This document shows positions 24,333 through 40,434 of a stretch of 64,000 nt of DNA, one piece after another. The position numbers were made by a program, and so were the translations under genes. The notes beneath the pieces are model-generated. The model worked only from the letters and a program-made list of their open reading frames with translations. It was not told the DNA's origin and made no database searches. Numbering within the stretch: the stretch's first letter is position 1; the number at the start of each line of letters is the position of its first letter. Source of the DNA: Daphnia carinata (Eukaryota; Arthropoda; Branchiopoda; Diplostraca; Daphniidae); NCBI RefSeq assembly GCF_022539665.2, contig NC_081339.1, positions 4,888,017 to 4,952,016 of the forward strand, given 5' to 3'.

Positions 24333-27300
24333 ACTCTCCCGCCCATCACAACACGCCAATGCGCATTTGTTTTTGATGCATTGACGTCATCGTGTGTGTG
24401 TGTGTGTGTGTCTCTTTGGTTACATCTCGTTCATAGTTTAGACAATGGATTCAGCTTAAAAACTCCCCGCTTTTTAAAAAATGATAAGAGTCCGTGAGGC
24501 GTAGACGTAACAATGTAGAACAAGAAAATGTTAGCGTTTATCAGATGGTTCCGCTCTGGAATAAACAACCTGGAAAACTATGACTGGAACGCGTCGCTCG
24601 TCTTACAGTTTTTTTGTTTTTTTTTCCCCGGCAATATGGCGGCTTCCCCCCCCCCCCCTTTTTTTTTTTTAAATCTTCGGTTGATGGATCGAGTCGTTTT
24701 GTTTTTCATGAAAAGCGACTTGGAAGAGTTTAGGGGGGGGGGGTTGATATCTTTTTTATTTTCGTTCCAGATGTAATCAAATCCCGTGAATGTGTTTGTA
24801 TCTCAATGGGTTTATGTCGTTGCATTCCGTCCGCTTTTTTATTTATTATAAAAAAAAAAAAGAAATCCAGATGGGCATCAGCTATTTCCGTGTGATAACA
24901 CAAACCCCAAGGAAATTGAGTTAACAGACTGGCCATTTTCAAAAATGGCCATCAACTTAGCATCTTTATTTTCAATGCCTTTTGATCTCGTCATGTTTAA
25001 ATTTTTGCGCGTAGGCAGATGATGTTGTTTATTATACTTTCTCTTCATCCGTGTTTTTGTTGTTGAACGATCACAAACAGTTGAAACTGACAACAAAACA
25101 TTGATGTTGTTAGTCTCTTCTACTTGTTTGAAATATGCCATCCCCTTTTTTTTTTGAATAGCCCGGCTAATTGGCAATGTAGGGTGTTTTTTTTTTTTTG
25201 TCCGTTTGCTCTCACCTGTCTTAATCACTTTTGTAAATAGACTTGACGCCCAAGTTTATTTAGGAACGGACTCTTTTGTTTGATGTGCGTCCGCCCCTTC
25301 TCCCTAAATCCCATTTCATTTGCGCCCCTATTCTTGTTATCCCCCCCTCTTTTTTGGGGGGGGGTCATCCAGGTCGAACCAGGTGCATTATCCATAAATT
25401 TTCCCTTCCTTTTTAGCTGTTAAATTATCCGCCTTTTCTTTGAGTTTTTATTGAGGATGTTCTCGATTAAAGGGCCATCGTATTAATGTTAGTGTAACAT
25501 AAGGAATGTACGACGTTAAGTTTCATTTGGGGATATCTCTTGTGTGTGTTTTCGAAAGGGGGGAGGGGAGTTCATCAGCATTTCGAATTTTTTAAAACAA
25601 CGATCCCATTTTTTTTTTAAAAAAGAAAAAGATGATGGTGGATAGCACGTCATTATCATTTTGGGCATGACTCCCTTTTTTTTTTATTATTATCCAAAGG
25701 TGAAGAAAAGGAAATTTGAAATGTGAATGGACGTGATATGAATCTCTCCATCAGCTGGCCGAACAGCAGCTGGGCTTTTTTTTCGTTTCTATTTTTTACA
25801 TTTTAAAATTCATAGAAAAAAAAAAAAAAAGACCTACTTGGTTTCAACTCGAAAACCACCGAGATGGATGTGTTATTTAGTGGGGTTGTCATGTTCGAGA
25901 CGCTCGATCCCCTTGCCTCTCTTTTTTTACATTGTCCAGCACTATCCCAATATGTAAACAGCCCACACCCAGCGAATTCACGAACCATTTTTCTGAATTT
26001 TTCTTCCTTTTGTTTTGTTCGTTTTTGGGAAATTGATTTCATTTCTTTCTTGAGCAATCGCGAGTTTTTAAAACCTGTATTTGGTGTAAAAAAAAAGGGG
26101 GGGGGGGTTGCGTTCGTTACACATTTCACGTAAGAATTGCATTTCAAAATCAAAAAGAGAAAGAAAAGGGGGGAAGAGCATATCCAGCTGCTTTTATGGC
26201 CCGGACGTGAGCGGCTTATCAATCCCGTCCGCTTGGGCGATGGCATTTTTTTTTTATGGGGGGGACGTGAATTCCCGCACGGCGCCATCTACCTTCACGA
26301 TAGAAGGGCCGCCAAAAGGGCAACGGATCAAACCCCCCCACTCTCACATACACAACATTTCTTTTTCTTCTAAATGATTAATGTCTATAATATTTGTTGC
26401 TTTCTGAATTTCTTTTTTTTTTTTGTGTTCCAGCTGTTGTGGCTTTTTTTTTTTTTTTGGAACACGTAATCATCCATCCATCATCCACACCCGACCAATG
26501 CTTTCCAACCAAATTGAGAGCTACCCGATTGAGCTTGTACTACCAAGGGGTTATGTTCCAGCTGCTGGAACAGCTTCTGTTTTTTTTTTCTCTCTCTTTT
26601 GATGGAACGGCGAAGACACAAATGTCTCTGTTTCCATTCGGCTGTCGTTAGGTAAAAAGGGGACTGGAATAACATCAACTCGTCGGGGCCAATTCTGCCC
26701 GTCTCAAAAGAAAGAAAAGGGGGGGGGGGGCTCGCATAGATGTGAATGTGTTTCCGTCCCATAAATGGGGATGTTTGTTGTTGACGCCATTTGAAAATAC
26801 GTTGTAGCTGGAAACGTGTGTGCGTTCATTATCGCCGAATGGCCATCTGCAATGGCCTCCAGACAGCTGGAACATGTTTCTTTTTTTTTTTTTTTTTCTT
26901 TTCTTTACCGGGGTAGAGCAACTTGAAATCAGACTTTTGCTCAGCAAAAAAAAAGTTTGGACAAACTTCTTCTATTTCAAACTTGTTTTTTTTTGTTTTG
27001 TTTTCTACTTGAACGTTTCAAATTTATAAACAAGAAAAAGAGAGAGAGAGAACGAGTCGCGTGTGTGTGCTGTTTATCTTTTTTCGGACTAAATCGGCTT
27101 CGATCGGACCGCGGACCACCGGGCCAGTTTTTTTTTTTTAAACTTCTATTGCCAATGTTTTTTTTTGTTTAGGTTTATAGGCGTTTCAGTTTCGTTAAGT
27201 TAATTGAAATTTAGTTAAAGATCAGTTGAGTTTTTTTTTTTTAATGGATTGATTCAGAAGACGTGATGTTATTGACTGATTGGAAGGAGAAATTTGTGAT

Positions 27301-27905
27301 CATTTCTTGTTGTCTGTGAATTTAATTGGGTTAAAATTTTTTTTTTTTTTTAAAGATGCCAACGACCTTGGCTTCTTGTCCAGTTTCATCACGCGAAAAT
27401 AATTTTTTTTTTTGGGGGAGAAGAAAAATAGGGACCGGTTTTTTTTTTTAATTTTAAATTCCCTCCCATTGCCATTTCAAATTCCGGTAGATGTCAGGTT
27501 CTTTTTTCTCTTTGAATAATTGTTTCAAATTGTCATCAAGAAAATGGTAGGAAAAAAACAAAAAACAAAATCGAGTTGAGATTTTTTCAATTTTCAGGTT
27601 TTCATTTTTATTCGAGGGGGGGGGGGAGTTGACTTATCGCATTTGTTTCTCCATCTCCTATTTTGGAACGTTGTACGAATTGCCACGACGAGTCGGCCAA
27701 CTAAAGAAATGCAATTTGGAAGAAAAAATAATTCCAGTTTTTTTTTTTTTTTTTAACAAAATTCCAAAAAGAGGTTCCAGAACATCTAAAAAAAAAATTT
27801 GGTTTATTCTCCGTTTTTCGTACGTTTATTTTGACTAGTCCGCTGCCCGGTTGCCATGCGGTGACCAGCAGCTCCTTTTTTTTTTTATGACATTATTTTC
27901 TCTTG

Positions 27906-28170
<265 letters not shown>

Positions 28171-29803
28171 TAATAGCTTTGCTCCATTTTTGCGCACTAT
28201 CCCCCCCCCCCCCCCAACTTCCTTTACAAAAAAAAAAAAAAAAAAACAGCTGCTGACATTTGCTGTGTGTGTGTTTGGTAGTAAACCCGTCCCGCAGTGC
28301 GGTATCGGTTGGTGAGCCGGACGGAAGTCTCGTTCCCTACCGTCCAGCACGTGTCCTTTTTTTTTTTTTCAAAAATTTATTATTGGTAGTATTTAAAAAA
28401 AAAAAAATAATAATAATATTTTTATTGCCATTGTACACCTGCGTAATTAACATGGGATCCATTTTTCGACTGGCCACGTAAGTCTTTTGTGTCTTCGTGT
28501 AAAAACTCGTCTTGTGATGGGCGTTTGTGTTTGTTTGATTGCTGAAACAATCCATTGAAGTCTGTCCAGTTTGTCCGGTTCCTAGCATCCTGATATGTCT
28601 CTCTCTCTCTCTTTGATTTTTGATTTTTTCTTCTCTTTTTGTTTGTTCTCCACCTTATGCAAATTACTTTTGCCGCGACACACGGACGTCCATCTTTGCC
28701 TCCTTTTAAACGAAACGAAAAAAAAAAAAAAAAAAAGACGTCAAGATGTTGAGAGAAATCCAGTCACGCCCGCACTGACAAGCCATCATCCCTCTGTTTT
28801 TTCTTTTTAAATCCTGGTCAATTGTTGTTTTTTTTTTTTTTTTGGAAAAAAAAAATTGCGCGACCTTAAAGAAACTGGAACCTGTTACAGTTGCACACAC
28901 GAAAACAGAGCCATCACAGTTCTGTCCATAATTCCTTATCTTTTTTTTTAGAGAGACTGCTCGCCAGGGTCAAATTGGCCAGCTCGTCTGTTTTTCTAGT
29001 TCTAACTGTACATCGAACTTGGTCCGTCCTTATTAAGAATGTTTCTTTCTTTTTTTTTTTTTACAGTGTGACAGTTGAACTTTAAATCAATTTGTGAGAT
29101 GATTGCATTTTGACGAATTTAGTCCTCATAGATGGCGTTAGTTTAGATCCTTTTTTTTTTTTTACCCCCATCTAATTTTTACGTGAAATTTTAACTGGGG
29201 GAGGAAATAGGGACCGTGTCCAGCCTGTACAAAGTTTGAAAAGCATTAAAATATTTATTGATGAGGAAAGAAAAAAAAAAAATAGGGGGCGCTTGCCGCC
29301 AAAGACCAAAAGCGTTATTTTATTAATATAACCCCCCCCCCCACTAAGAAGTTATAGGATCCGGTCAATCGGTCCCTTTTTTGTTGGAGCTTCATCTACC
29401 AAAAAGAACGTTAATAATATCTCTTTTGTTCGGCTTATATTTCATTTTTTGAAGAAAAAAAAAAAATAATAATTTATTCAACATTTGGAGCGGTGGCTTT
29501 TGCGGTTCAATTTTTTTTTTTTTCGGTTCGAACAACAAAAAAAAAAATATTCTTTTCCCGAAACGTGACGTGTAACCCTATATTACCGCCGACTATTTGT
29601 ATAGTTAGTAGCTCGTGCCCACCAGACTTCATTTGCATTTTTGGCTGCTGTTTATCAGAGAAATTATAATAGGGTCCCCCTCACAACAAAAAGCCGAGCC
29701 CATCGTTTCGTGTTGGCCCTACTGATCTATCAATTCGAAAACACGCTGCCAAGCCGACCGTAATGCGATGGCTTTAAGTTATTTATTTTACACATATTTT
29801 CTC

Positions 29804-29812
<9 letters not shown>

Positions 29813-29835
<23 letters not shown>
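29813..29835. repeat. (TTA)n microsatellite
   Basis: About seven TTA units following a T run; simple sequence within the gene-free region. Confidence 0.8.
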
Positions 29836-30747
29836 GTAATTTGAATTGTTCCAACCCGCATGACGGCGGAAGACATTTCGATATTTTGAATGAGATCGTG
29901 TAAGATGGATTCGATCGTGTTTTTGAGCGTTCGAAAGGCTTCGAGGCGATTAACCAATTTTATTCAATCAAATGCGAAAATTATGTGTGTGTGTGTGTGT
30001 GAATCAATTTGCTCACACGAAAAGGGGGAATTTTTAATTGCTTTTGATACCGCGGGGCAATTAAAAGAGTTGCCTCCATTTGTTAAAAACGTGCATCGAA
30101 AATCACTTTCACCGTATTGATTGCATCATGCGGGTATGACCTTTCGATTTCTAAAAAAAATTGAAACAAAAAATTTATAATTTCCATTGGCACTTTGACT
30201 TACTTTTTTTTTTTTTTTTCTTAGCCCGCAGTTTCCAAACTTTCCATATCTCTCTTTTGTTCTCCAATCAATTGCGTCGTTTTTTTGTTTTTTTTTAAAC
30301 AATGATGGCGGATATCATAAATTATAAACCCCCCCCAAAAAAAAAATGAAAACCACGAAAGGCGGCCAACTCTTAAAAATATCTCCATTTTAATTTCTCT
30401 TCCTTTTTCCGGTGGAGCGGAAGTTGTGAAATTAAAAAAAAAAATTATCATTTACATTTTTTGAAACGCAAGTTCATTTTTGTTTGTCTGCATCAACTCG
30501 AGTTAAGAGAAACAGGTTAACGATCTGCGTACGTTCGTTCGAGCGCGCTTATTTATCGACCCGTCCAACAAGATTTATTTGAAAAGCGTCAAAACTCACG
30601 AGAAAGGAGCGTGAAAAAAAAAAAAAAAATGCTACGACGCACTTGAGGACGAAACTCGAAATTTGCATAACAGTCTCGTTCCAAGAAATTTTCAAAAAAA
30701 AAAAAAAAAAAAAAAAATCAAAAAGAAATGTGTTTTTTAGCGTCAAC

Positions 30748-33700
30748 ATGGCGACATTGTTGTGTGTTTGGATGCTGTTGATGTCCGTCTTGCGGACGTC
30801 ATCGACGCCGCTACCTGGCCAACCGTTCGATTTGACTATTTTGCACATCAACGACATTCACTGTCGATTCGAAGAGGCCAACAAATTCGGCGGCGCCTGC
30901 ACGCCGCAAGACTCGGCCAATGGCAAATGTTTCGGCGGCTACGCCCGTCTCGTCCACCAGGCCCGGCACATCCGCAATCAACGGTCCAACACCATTTTCC
31001 TCAGCGCTGGCGATTTTTTCCAGGGCACAATGTAAGTCTAATGTTTGTTATGTTTTTGTTTTTAATTGAATTCAAAATTGAAATTAAATTTTCGATTTGT
31101 TTTTTTTTTTTGTCCGCCAGCTGGTACACCATCCACAAATGGAAGGCCGTCAGCCACTTTGGTAACCTGCTCAACTTAACAGCAATGGTATTTTTCTTTC
31201 AACTTTCCAAATCGAGAGTGATCCATGTTTCGCGCGCGCGTGTATGTGTCTGCCCGATGATTTGCATACGACTACGAGCCAAATGATTGAGTTTCGTTAC
31301 GAGAACAGACGATTTTCACGTTTGTACACACAAATGATGATCTGACAAAACAAAGGCTTTTAATTGAATATTATTTCGATGCCGAGGTGTGTAATCACAC
31401 CAACCCACTCATTTGCATATTATCGATCTCAACCGGCATCCCCCTTCGTGTGTTACACATTTGTTTTTTTGTTTATATCCCTTTGCTATCGCGTGTTTTC
31501 GTGACCTACGGGCAGGGACAACGCCCCTTATATCCGTTCCAATTTGCATAATGTTCAATTGCAGGGCCCCTTTTTTTTGTTGTTGTTGTTGTTTAACGAG
31601 ATGCGCGCCGAGTTTTTTTTTTTTTTTTATTGTTCGCATCAATCACGTGTAACATGATTTAAAAAAAAGAAAAGAAAGAAAAAAAGGGGGCGCGATTTTC
31701 GAAGGCCGTGTGATAATCAATTATCGTGATTTTCCTTTTTATATCTGATGTACACAGTCTCTTGGCAATCACGAATTCGATGATGGTGTCGACGGACTGT
31801 TGCCATTCGTCGAAGCTGCTAACCATCCGGTAATACTGGTTTTTTTGCTCTCCTTTGTACCTCGTTTTGTAAATCATTGATTTTCAACTTTCGCTTCATT
31901 TTTTGTTTGAAATATTTAAGGTGATTGCGGCTAATATCGACACGAGCGCTGAACCGAGACTCGATGGCAAAATTCCCAAATCGAAAGTCGTTGAAATCGA
32001 CGGACGTAAGATCGGAATCATCGGCTACTTGACACGCGAAACGATGGTAACAAAAATAATTCAATAATCATTTTTATTTTATTTTTTTTTTTGAAGATTT
32101 GATTTCACTTAAATATTATCTATGCGGCAGTTCATCTCCAGCCCTGAGGGCGTTAAAATCACCGATGAAGTCGAAGGCGTCCGTCAAGAAGCCGAGCGTC
32201 TCAAAAAGGACGGGGTCAACATTCTGATTGCAGTTGGACACGCCGGCTTCCCCAAAGATATCGAGATCGCCCAACACGTTCCCGATATCGACGTCGTGGT
32301 CGGCGGCCACACCAACACATTCCTCTGGAACGGTAATAGGCTTCTGATGTTTCATTTTGTAAAACGATCCCCCCCCCACCTCATTTCCTTAAATGGGGAA
32401 AAATAGGTCCGGCTCCATCGACTGAAGAGCCAGAGGGACCGTATCCGACGCTAGTTAGCCAACCATCCGGTAGGACTGTACCCGTCGTTCAGGCTTTCGC
32501 ATTCGGCAAATACTTGGGCAACTTGATGGTGACTTTTAACGATGATGGAGAGGTGATCGCTACCGCCGGTCTTCCCATTCTTATGGACAAGAGCATTCCA
32601 AGAGGTATGTGCGCGTCTATGTGTGATACATCAATCATCATCATTTATTTTTTTTTTTTTCCATATTCAAACTTTTTCCAGATCCGCATGTCGTGCAGCA
32701 ATTGATTCCATACAGGGAAGAGGTCGACGCTTTGTCTGAACAGGAAGTGGGCAAGACGTTAGTCTTCCTAGATGGCACTCGACTCTCCTGTAGGATGTCT
32801 GAGTGCAATCTAGGCAATCTGATTGCCGACGCTTACGTTCATTTGGTAACGTTCCAAAAATTCTTGTTTTGAAATATTTCGTGTCAATCATTTATTTGCG
32901 TACGTAGTTCACCAAATTCGCTGGACCTGGACAATGGAGCAAAGTGGCCATGGCCCTTGTTAATAGCGGAGCCATTCGTTCATCGATCGACGAACGTGCC
33001 CGCAATGGTTTGGATTTTAATTTTTATTTATTTATTTTTTATTTTTTTAAAGATATTCATAATTTTTCTATCACTCACGTTTCTCTTTTGTTTTAAAGGA
33101 TCCATCACGTACGGAAATCTTTTGTCGGTGGCGCCATTTCCCAATACGGTGGACGTCATTAAAATTAACGGCGATACGCTGAAAAAAGTGCTGGAATTTT
33201 CCGTTCAAGATTACGATCGTTTCGCTTTAGACCCGTCAGGTGGTTTCTTACAAGTTTCAGGTTAGTTAGAAACATTGATTCGTCACGTTTTTTTTTGTTT
33301 GGTTCATTAAAAAATATTTAAAAAAACGAGTTCATCTTTCAGGTATCAACGTTGTCTACGACGTATCAAGACCCAAGGGTGACAGAGTGGTCGAATTATT
33401 GGCACGCTGCAATAATTGCCGCATGCCCGCTTATCATCCAGTCGAGCCAGAAGTAAACAAAATCAACAATCATAATCGAATGTTTTTACACGCAAATATA
33501 AAAACTTGATTTTGAAAAACAAAACAGGCCGTTTATGATGTGGCCGTGTCCAGTTATTTGGCCGGTGGTGGCGATGGCTACGCCTTTCTTAAAGGCAACA
33601 TCATCGAGCACACGTTAACAGGTGAATTGAACGACTGCAATTCATTAATCAATTTGAAATTCTTATTTTTATTGGTGCAGGTATGTTGGATGCTGATACG

Positions 33701-33883
33701 ATTATCAGTTACATGGCCAAAATGACGCCCATCACGGCCGGTCTGGAACGTCGCATTGTCTTTGTCAACGACACGCTCATTTCGCCCTGCCATCAGAAGG
33801 GAACGAGCACGTCCGGCGTTGCCACATCTGTTCCCACTGTCTCGATGACGGTATTTCTCTTGCTCTCTTTAAGGGCCCATTAA
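30748..33883 (+). CDS. NT5E: Secreted/GPI-anchored 5'-nucleotidase (CD73/apyrase family, 12 exons)
   Basis: Metallophosphoesterase expected to hydrolyse extracellular nucleotides (AMP to adenosine in CD73). Exons: 30748-31031, 31121-31187, 31758-31829, 31921-32046, 32131-32332, 32407-32604, 32682-32845, 32908-33007, 33099-33260, 33343-33452, 33528-33621, 33681-33883. These give 1782 nt in frame, 593 aa. An N-terminal signal peptide is visible (LLCVWMLLMSVLRTSS). Metal-site motifs are all present: HINDIHCRFEE, LSAGDFFQGT, LGNHEFDDG, AVGHAGFPKD and VVGGHTNTFL. The C-terminal domain has VNSGAIRSS and the substrate motif GGGDGYAF. The last exon ends with a Ser/Thr-rich stretch and a short hydrophobic tail (MTVFLLLSLRAH) typical of a GPI signal. 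The start is the first ATG before the signal peptide. The exact vertebrate orthologue is uncertain because arthropods often carry several copies. Confidence 0.93.
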
Positions 33884-34697
33884 CCCCAACTGCCATCATT
33901 AACAGGCATCAGCTTTTTTTTTTGTTTTGTTTTTATTTTAAAGCCATACGCGTTTCATCTATTTAACTTCACCCAGCATTTTCAAATGTTTAATTCATTG
34001 TCCAACCCCCCATTGTCTAGAGATTGGCTTCACAAGAAATTAAATCGATTGAAAGCACTCAGATGACGTCTCTTATCGAAGCCAATAGCGGGACAGCATA
34101 AAAAGAAAGACGGCCCAGTCGGTGTTCCAGCAGGCCGTCAATCAAACGCCATGTAAATGGAAACATGTCGTTTTAGGACTGAATTTAATTGTGCTTTTTA
34201 AAATTTTACTAATACTCCAAATTAAAATTAGATGCAAAAATGAAGATCATTTAAAGATTAGATTTCTTTCTTTTAACACAGGACTTTCGTGAAAAAAAAA
34301 ATTGAAAACAATAAAATGTGAGAACAAGATTATAATTGTGGCCACGTCAAACAATGGATTGGGAAGCAAGTTAACGTGTGGTCAGTTATGGCTACGTACT
34401 GACAGATATGCGGGCGTTTTGTACCGTGAAAAGACGTCGTGAGAATCTCCTCGACACCTCGAAGATAATCAGATGGGATAAAGGATAGTGGAATGCGGCC
34501 GCATTTTATCGAGAAGAAGCACTTTGAGTTTGGCTCCACCATTGGGGGCCATGTAAATATTTGGAAAGGCTGTGAGGATTTTTTACAAGATCCGGGCGTT
34601 ACCCAAACAAAAAGCTTTGGCGGCTTCTTTGGCGGCTACAACCAGTTTTTTTTATTTTGCCCCCCCCTCTGAAAAAAATGTTCATCTTGAGGGTGAA

Positions 34698-34728
<31 letters not shown>

Positions 34729-35526
34729 TATCTTGGATGTTATTTAATCCAGGTTGAACATCTGCCACAAGTTTTGGTGGGACGTCTTTATTCATATTCG
34801 TCGCGGAATGCCACGTGGCTTCATTAAAAGCACAGCAAAAGGAATTCCCGTTTGTTTCACGTTGATCGCCTCGGAATGAACAAATGCGGATGCAATTTAT
34901 TACCTTCATGTTCTTCATTCCAAGTTTTGAATTGGAATTCTTTACTACCTTTTTTTTTTAATTTAAGGGACTTTATTTTGAAGAGAAAACTTGGAATTCC
35001 AGAATTTTTTTTTTTTTTTTTGCTTTATAGCACAATGCATCCCATTAGCTGCTGTCATTAATACTGGAAAGGAAATGATTTTAAATAATGCGGCGATGTT
35101 CGTTGGACACTTGATTTCTACAGCAATACGTAATTGCTACAGCATTCTTGTTTCAAGGTCACTACCGATCAAGAATATTTATCACGTAGCTCGTGACTGC
35201 AGTTTTCGTTCTTAATTTGCGGTTCGAACTTGGATTCAATGCCTTTTGGAAATTTTCCTGCATGCCGATTGGCTGAAAAGCAATAGCAAGGGGAAGTATG
35301 GAAGCTTAGGGCGTTTACGTCATCCTGCGTAGTCTGCTACACAAGGCTGCGCAGAGTCGGTTCGAATGTGACACGTCACATGTAAAGTTTACACCGAACA
35401 GGTTGGTACCTGTGAGAGTTCAGTATCCGCATAGGCTTGGTTTCATCATCACCAAGTAGTAGCTGCTCCAACTGTTTTCTGTATAGTTTATAATTTTTTG
35501 TTGTATCTATTTGATTTTGTTTGCAC
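33884..35526. other. Intergenic: 3' UTR of the nucleotidase and leader of GALE
   Basis: No coding exon recognised. The left part is a 3' UTR with an AATAAA at 34310. The right part (about 35.3-35.5 kb) has ordinary composition and ends at a noncoding-exon donor at 35528, so the epimerase promoter probably lies around 35.2-35.45 kb. Confidence 0.5.
34310..34315 (+). terminator. Candidate poly(A) signal AATAAA of the 5'-nucleotidase gene
   Basis: AATAAA about 430 nt after the stop codon, followed by a TG-rich stretch. Sequence match only. Confidence 0.45.
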
Positions 35527-35527
35527 A

Positions 35528-35638
35528 GTAAGTTTTTTTTTACATTTTATCTACAGAGTGCCTCTGGTTATACGGAGTTCATTGAACTTACTGACGTGCA
35601 AAACGTTTGATTTTAACCTCGTGCTTGTGGTTCTTTAG
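35528..35638 (+). other. Intron in the 5' UTR of GALE
   Basis: Strong donor (ca|gtaagt) at 35528 and acceptor (ctttag|gt) ending at 35638, eight nt before the start codon. It separates a noncoding first exon from the first coding exon. Confidence 0.6.
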
Positions 35639-35646
35639 GTTCCAAT

Positions 35647-37970
<2,324 letters not shown>

Positions 37971-38288
37971 GAAACAAAACAATTGACCAAATTCTAGTGA
38001 TAATGCTATCTTCCGTATGGTATAATTCCATGGTTTAAAGAGTTCCCGGGATCTGTATTTGATTGGGTTTGTTAAACACAATGGTGGCGTTTGTTATAGT
38101 TTTCCCCCACTTTTTTCTTGTTTGTAGATCATTCACCTAGTGGATTTTCCTGTTGCACCTTTTTTTTTCTTGTTTTTCCAAGTCAGCTTGTATATTATTT
38201 ATCATTCAAAGCTGGCGTTATTTTCTAAAAAATAATTTTTACAAACTATTTTTATTGTTCAATTAAGCTTGTTAGGCAATCTATAGAA

Positions 38289-38294
38289 AATAAA
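38289..38294 (+). terminator. Candidate poly(A) signal of GALE
   Basis: AATAAA about 320 nt downstream of the GALE stop codon. Match by sequence only. Confidence 0.4.
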
Positions 38295-38781
38295 AATCGA
38301 TGCCTTGTCAATCGCCATCAAAAATCGATACAACAATGGCGAATTCAAAATCGAATGGACGTAACACTTAGAACATTATTGACGTCAGCTCTAATGGAAT
38401 TTGTCAGTAAACAAAACGAATTGAAACAGCTTAAAATTAGGAAAATGAATGATTTTATGTTCAAATTCATTCTGGAGACTGTAGAATAGTTTACAACTGT
38501 TTGAATGGCATTGTTATTTCATTAGTCTTCAAAAAGTAGGTCGAAAAAGATAGTGAACTTCATTGCGGTGCAAATAGAATGTCGACTGATATACGTTTTA
38601 ACTAAAACGTTAAGTGGGCGTTGTGCTTTGAGTGATTCCTCGTTTAAAAGGTAAGTCAAATTCATTTTTATTTCAAAGATAGTATTTATTCATAAAAGCG
38701 TACAAGACATTTTTCTTTTACATTTTAATAGTTTTCCATCTCCACAGTTCAAACACTTTGTACAATCACATTGGCATTAGA

Positions 38782-39617
38782 TTATGCACTTGGCCTTCTT
38801 GTTTTAAAATCATATTTGGGATTTCCAACTTCCATTCGCACCTATTAAACATTGTCAATAAGAATTAGAAAAATTATGTCTTCTTAATATTTTTGATGTG
38901 TCTTACCAATCCAGTGCTCTTCTTAGGGCCACAGAATCCAATCAGAGTTACTATCAGGCAGCTTAAGTTGACAAAGAAAGCAATTGTGCTAAACAGCAAC
39001 AAACCAAACTCGAGACTCATCCAGATCTTACCTAACATTTAAATTTCCCATTAATTATTTGAATCTTTTGATACAATGTGCAACTCACAATCTTCATCCG
39101 CTGCATCGTATACAAATGGAAGTGGTGGATAGCAAATTTTGCTGAATTGTCGTCGAATGTAGAATCCAATTATTCCGGCAATGCATCCGCTGATGCTAGC
39201 ACCCACAAGAGACAGAACATTGAAGGTCACTGTTGCTAATAACCTTTTAAAAAAATTTCTTATTTTCATTTGCATTCAGAATGGATAGACACTTCCGGAA
39301 ATCTTACTGGGTTCGCTTTCGTTCGTAGCTGCCACAAATCCCAATAATTCCGGCTACGCCGTAGCAGCAACCTGCCCAAATGCCGGCGAAAACGTAATCC
39401 AGTGAACCGATATCGTCGTAGTCTGGCCCTTGACCGAGGTTCGTGTAGCGAACGACTATCGCAATCTATCAAAAGGTAAGTCCATTTTCGACTCATTCAA
39501 TAAAAATTCTTTGATATGTTTAATTACCATAAGAACGCTTGAGAATGCCCACAGAAATATGTTTGAAATGGAAAGTCCTCGAAGTCCTCTCGGACTTAGA
39601 CGAGGATATGAAATCAT
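38782..39617 (-). CDS. Four-span membrane protein, paralogue 1
   Basis: Small four-transmembrane protein of unknown function; I do not recognise a named family. Exons in transcript order: 39617-39528, 39465-39308, 39243-39089, 39031-38907, 38841-38782, giving 195 aa. Four hydrophobic segments: around LSISNIFLWAFSSVLM, FAGIWAGCCYGVAGIIGIC, LVGASISGCIAGIIGFY and FGLLLFSTIAFFVNLSCLIV. An extracellular-type loop contains ICYPPLPF. The start was chosen by alignment with the neighbouring paralogue (both begin M-x-S-Y-x-R-L-S). The last intron (38906-38842, gtaaga...tag) is optional: if unspliced, the frame ends VRHIKNIKKT after 186 residues with TAA at 38876-38874. Head-to-head with paralogue 2, with which it shares intron positions and phases. 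Confidence 0.75.
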
Positions 39618-40434
39618 AATGGTCTTTACACTTAAATGAGCTTCTATTCGGGGCACTGCCTACGTAAACACTGAACGGCACAGTTTGGCATTTAGACACA
39701 ACCTGCCTGGACGTGGCTGTTATCTTCCTTGTCAGGTTTTGTCTACTCACAACGTAATCGAAAAAAATAGATGAGATTTTTCTTTTTCCTTATTTTAAAG
39801 ACGTCACATTTTATGTTTTGACAGAATGTTGATATCCATTTTATTTTATTATTTCTGTAAATTCTATGGTGTGGTTTTCCACAATAGCTAGATTGTTAAA
39901 CTAGAGGGTTTTTATTATATCGAGGGTAACCAATCAAACGTCCCACTTGCTAAACTTTTATAGCATTTTATTACTTTACGTAGATTATGCTACGTTCAAT
40001 GGTTTGACATTTTCCGTGTACTTAAAAAAAATGCATTAAGCTGTTAAAATTGTAAGCTTTTTATGTCGGTTGTGCGAGTACGGATGCACTTGGGATAAAT
40101 CGGTGGGGGCACTAGAGATAAATTCTTTCACTTTGTCGGACTCTGTAACACCAAACCGAAATGCGTCATTGCTGAAATTTTTAAATTGGGTACATTATCA
40201 TCGTAAATGCGCTGTTAAGTGACGATATTGGACCCTCATCGATGTCTCATCTATTTATCCGGATTGTCAGCAAAGTTGTGCCTGTTTCCATAGCCAATGA
40301 TTGTTTTTGTCTGGTGCTGCCGATAAGGTTGCTAGGTAAAACGTGATAACTTTTAGAATGTGTGCTTTCGAGATACGAATAGCGACCGAAGGCTGGAACG
40401 ACTCATTTAGTATGTACATACGTCCGATGCAATC
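39618..40434. other. Shared upstream region of the divergent four-span genes
   Basis: 817 nt between the start codons of two head-to-head paralogues, expected to hold both promoters. AT-rich, with no coding exon seen. Confidence 0.55.

Noticed and set aside
35215-35380. gttcgaa-containing segments resembling a tRNA T-loop
   Set aside because: No matching acceptor stem or D-arm could be found around them.
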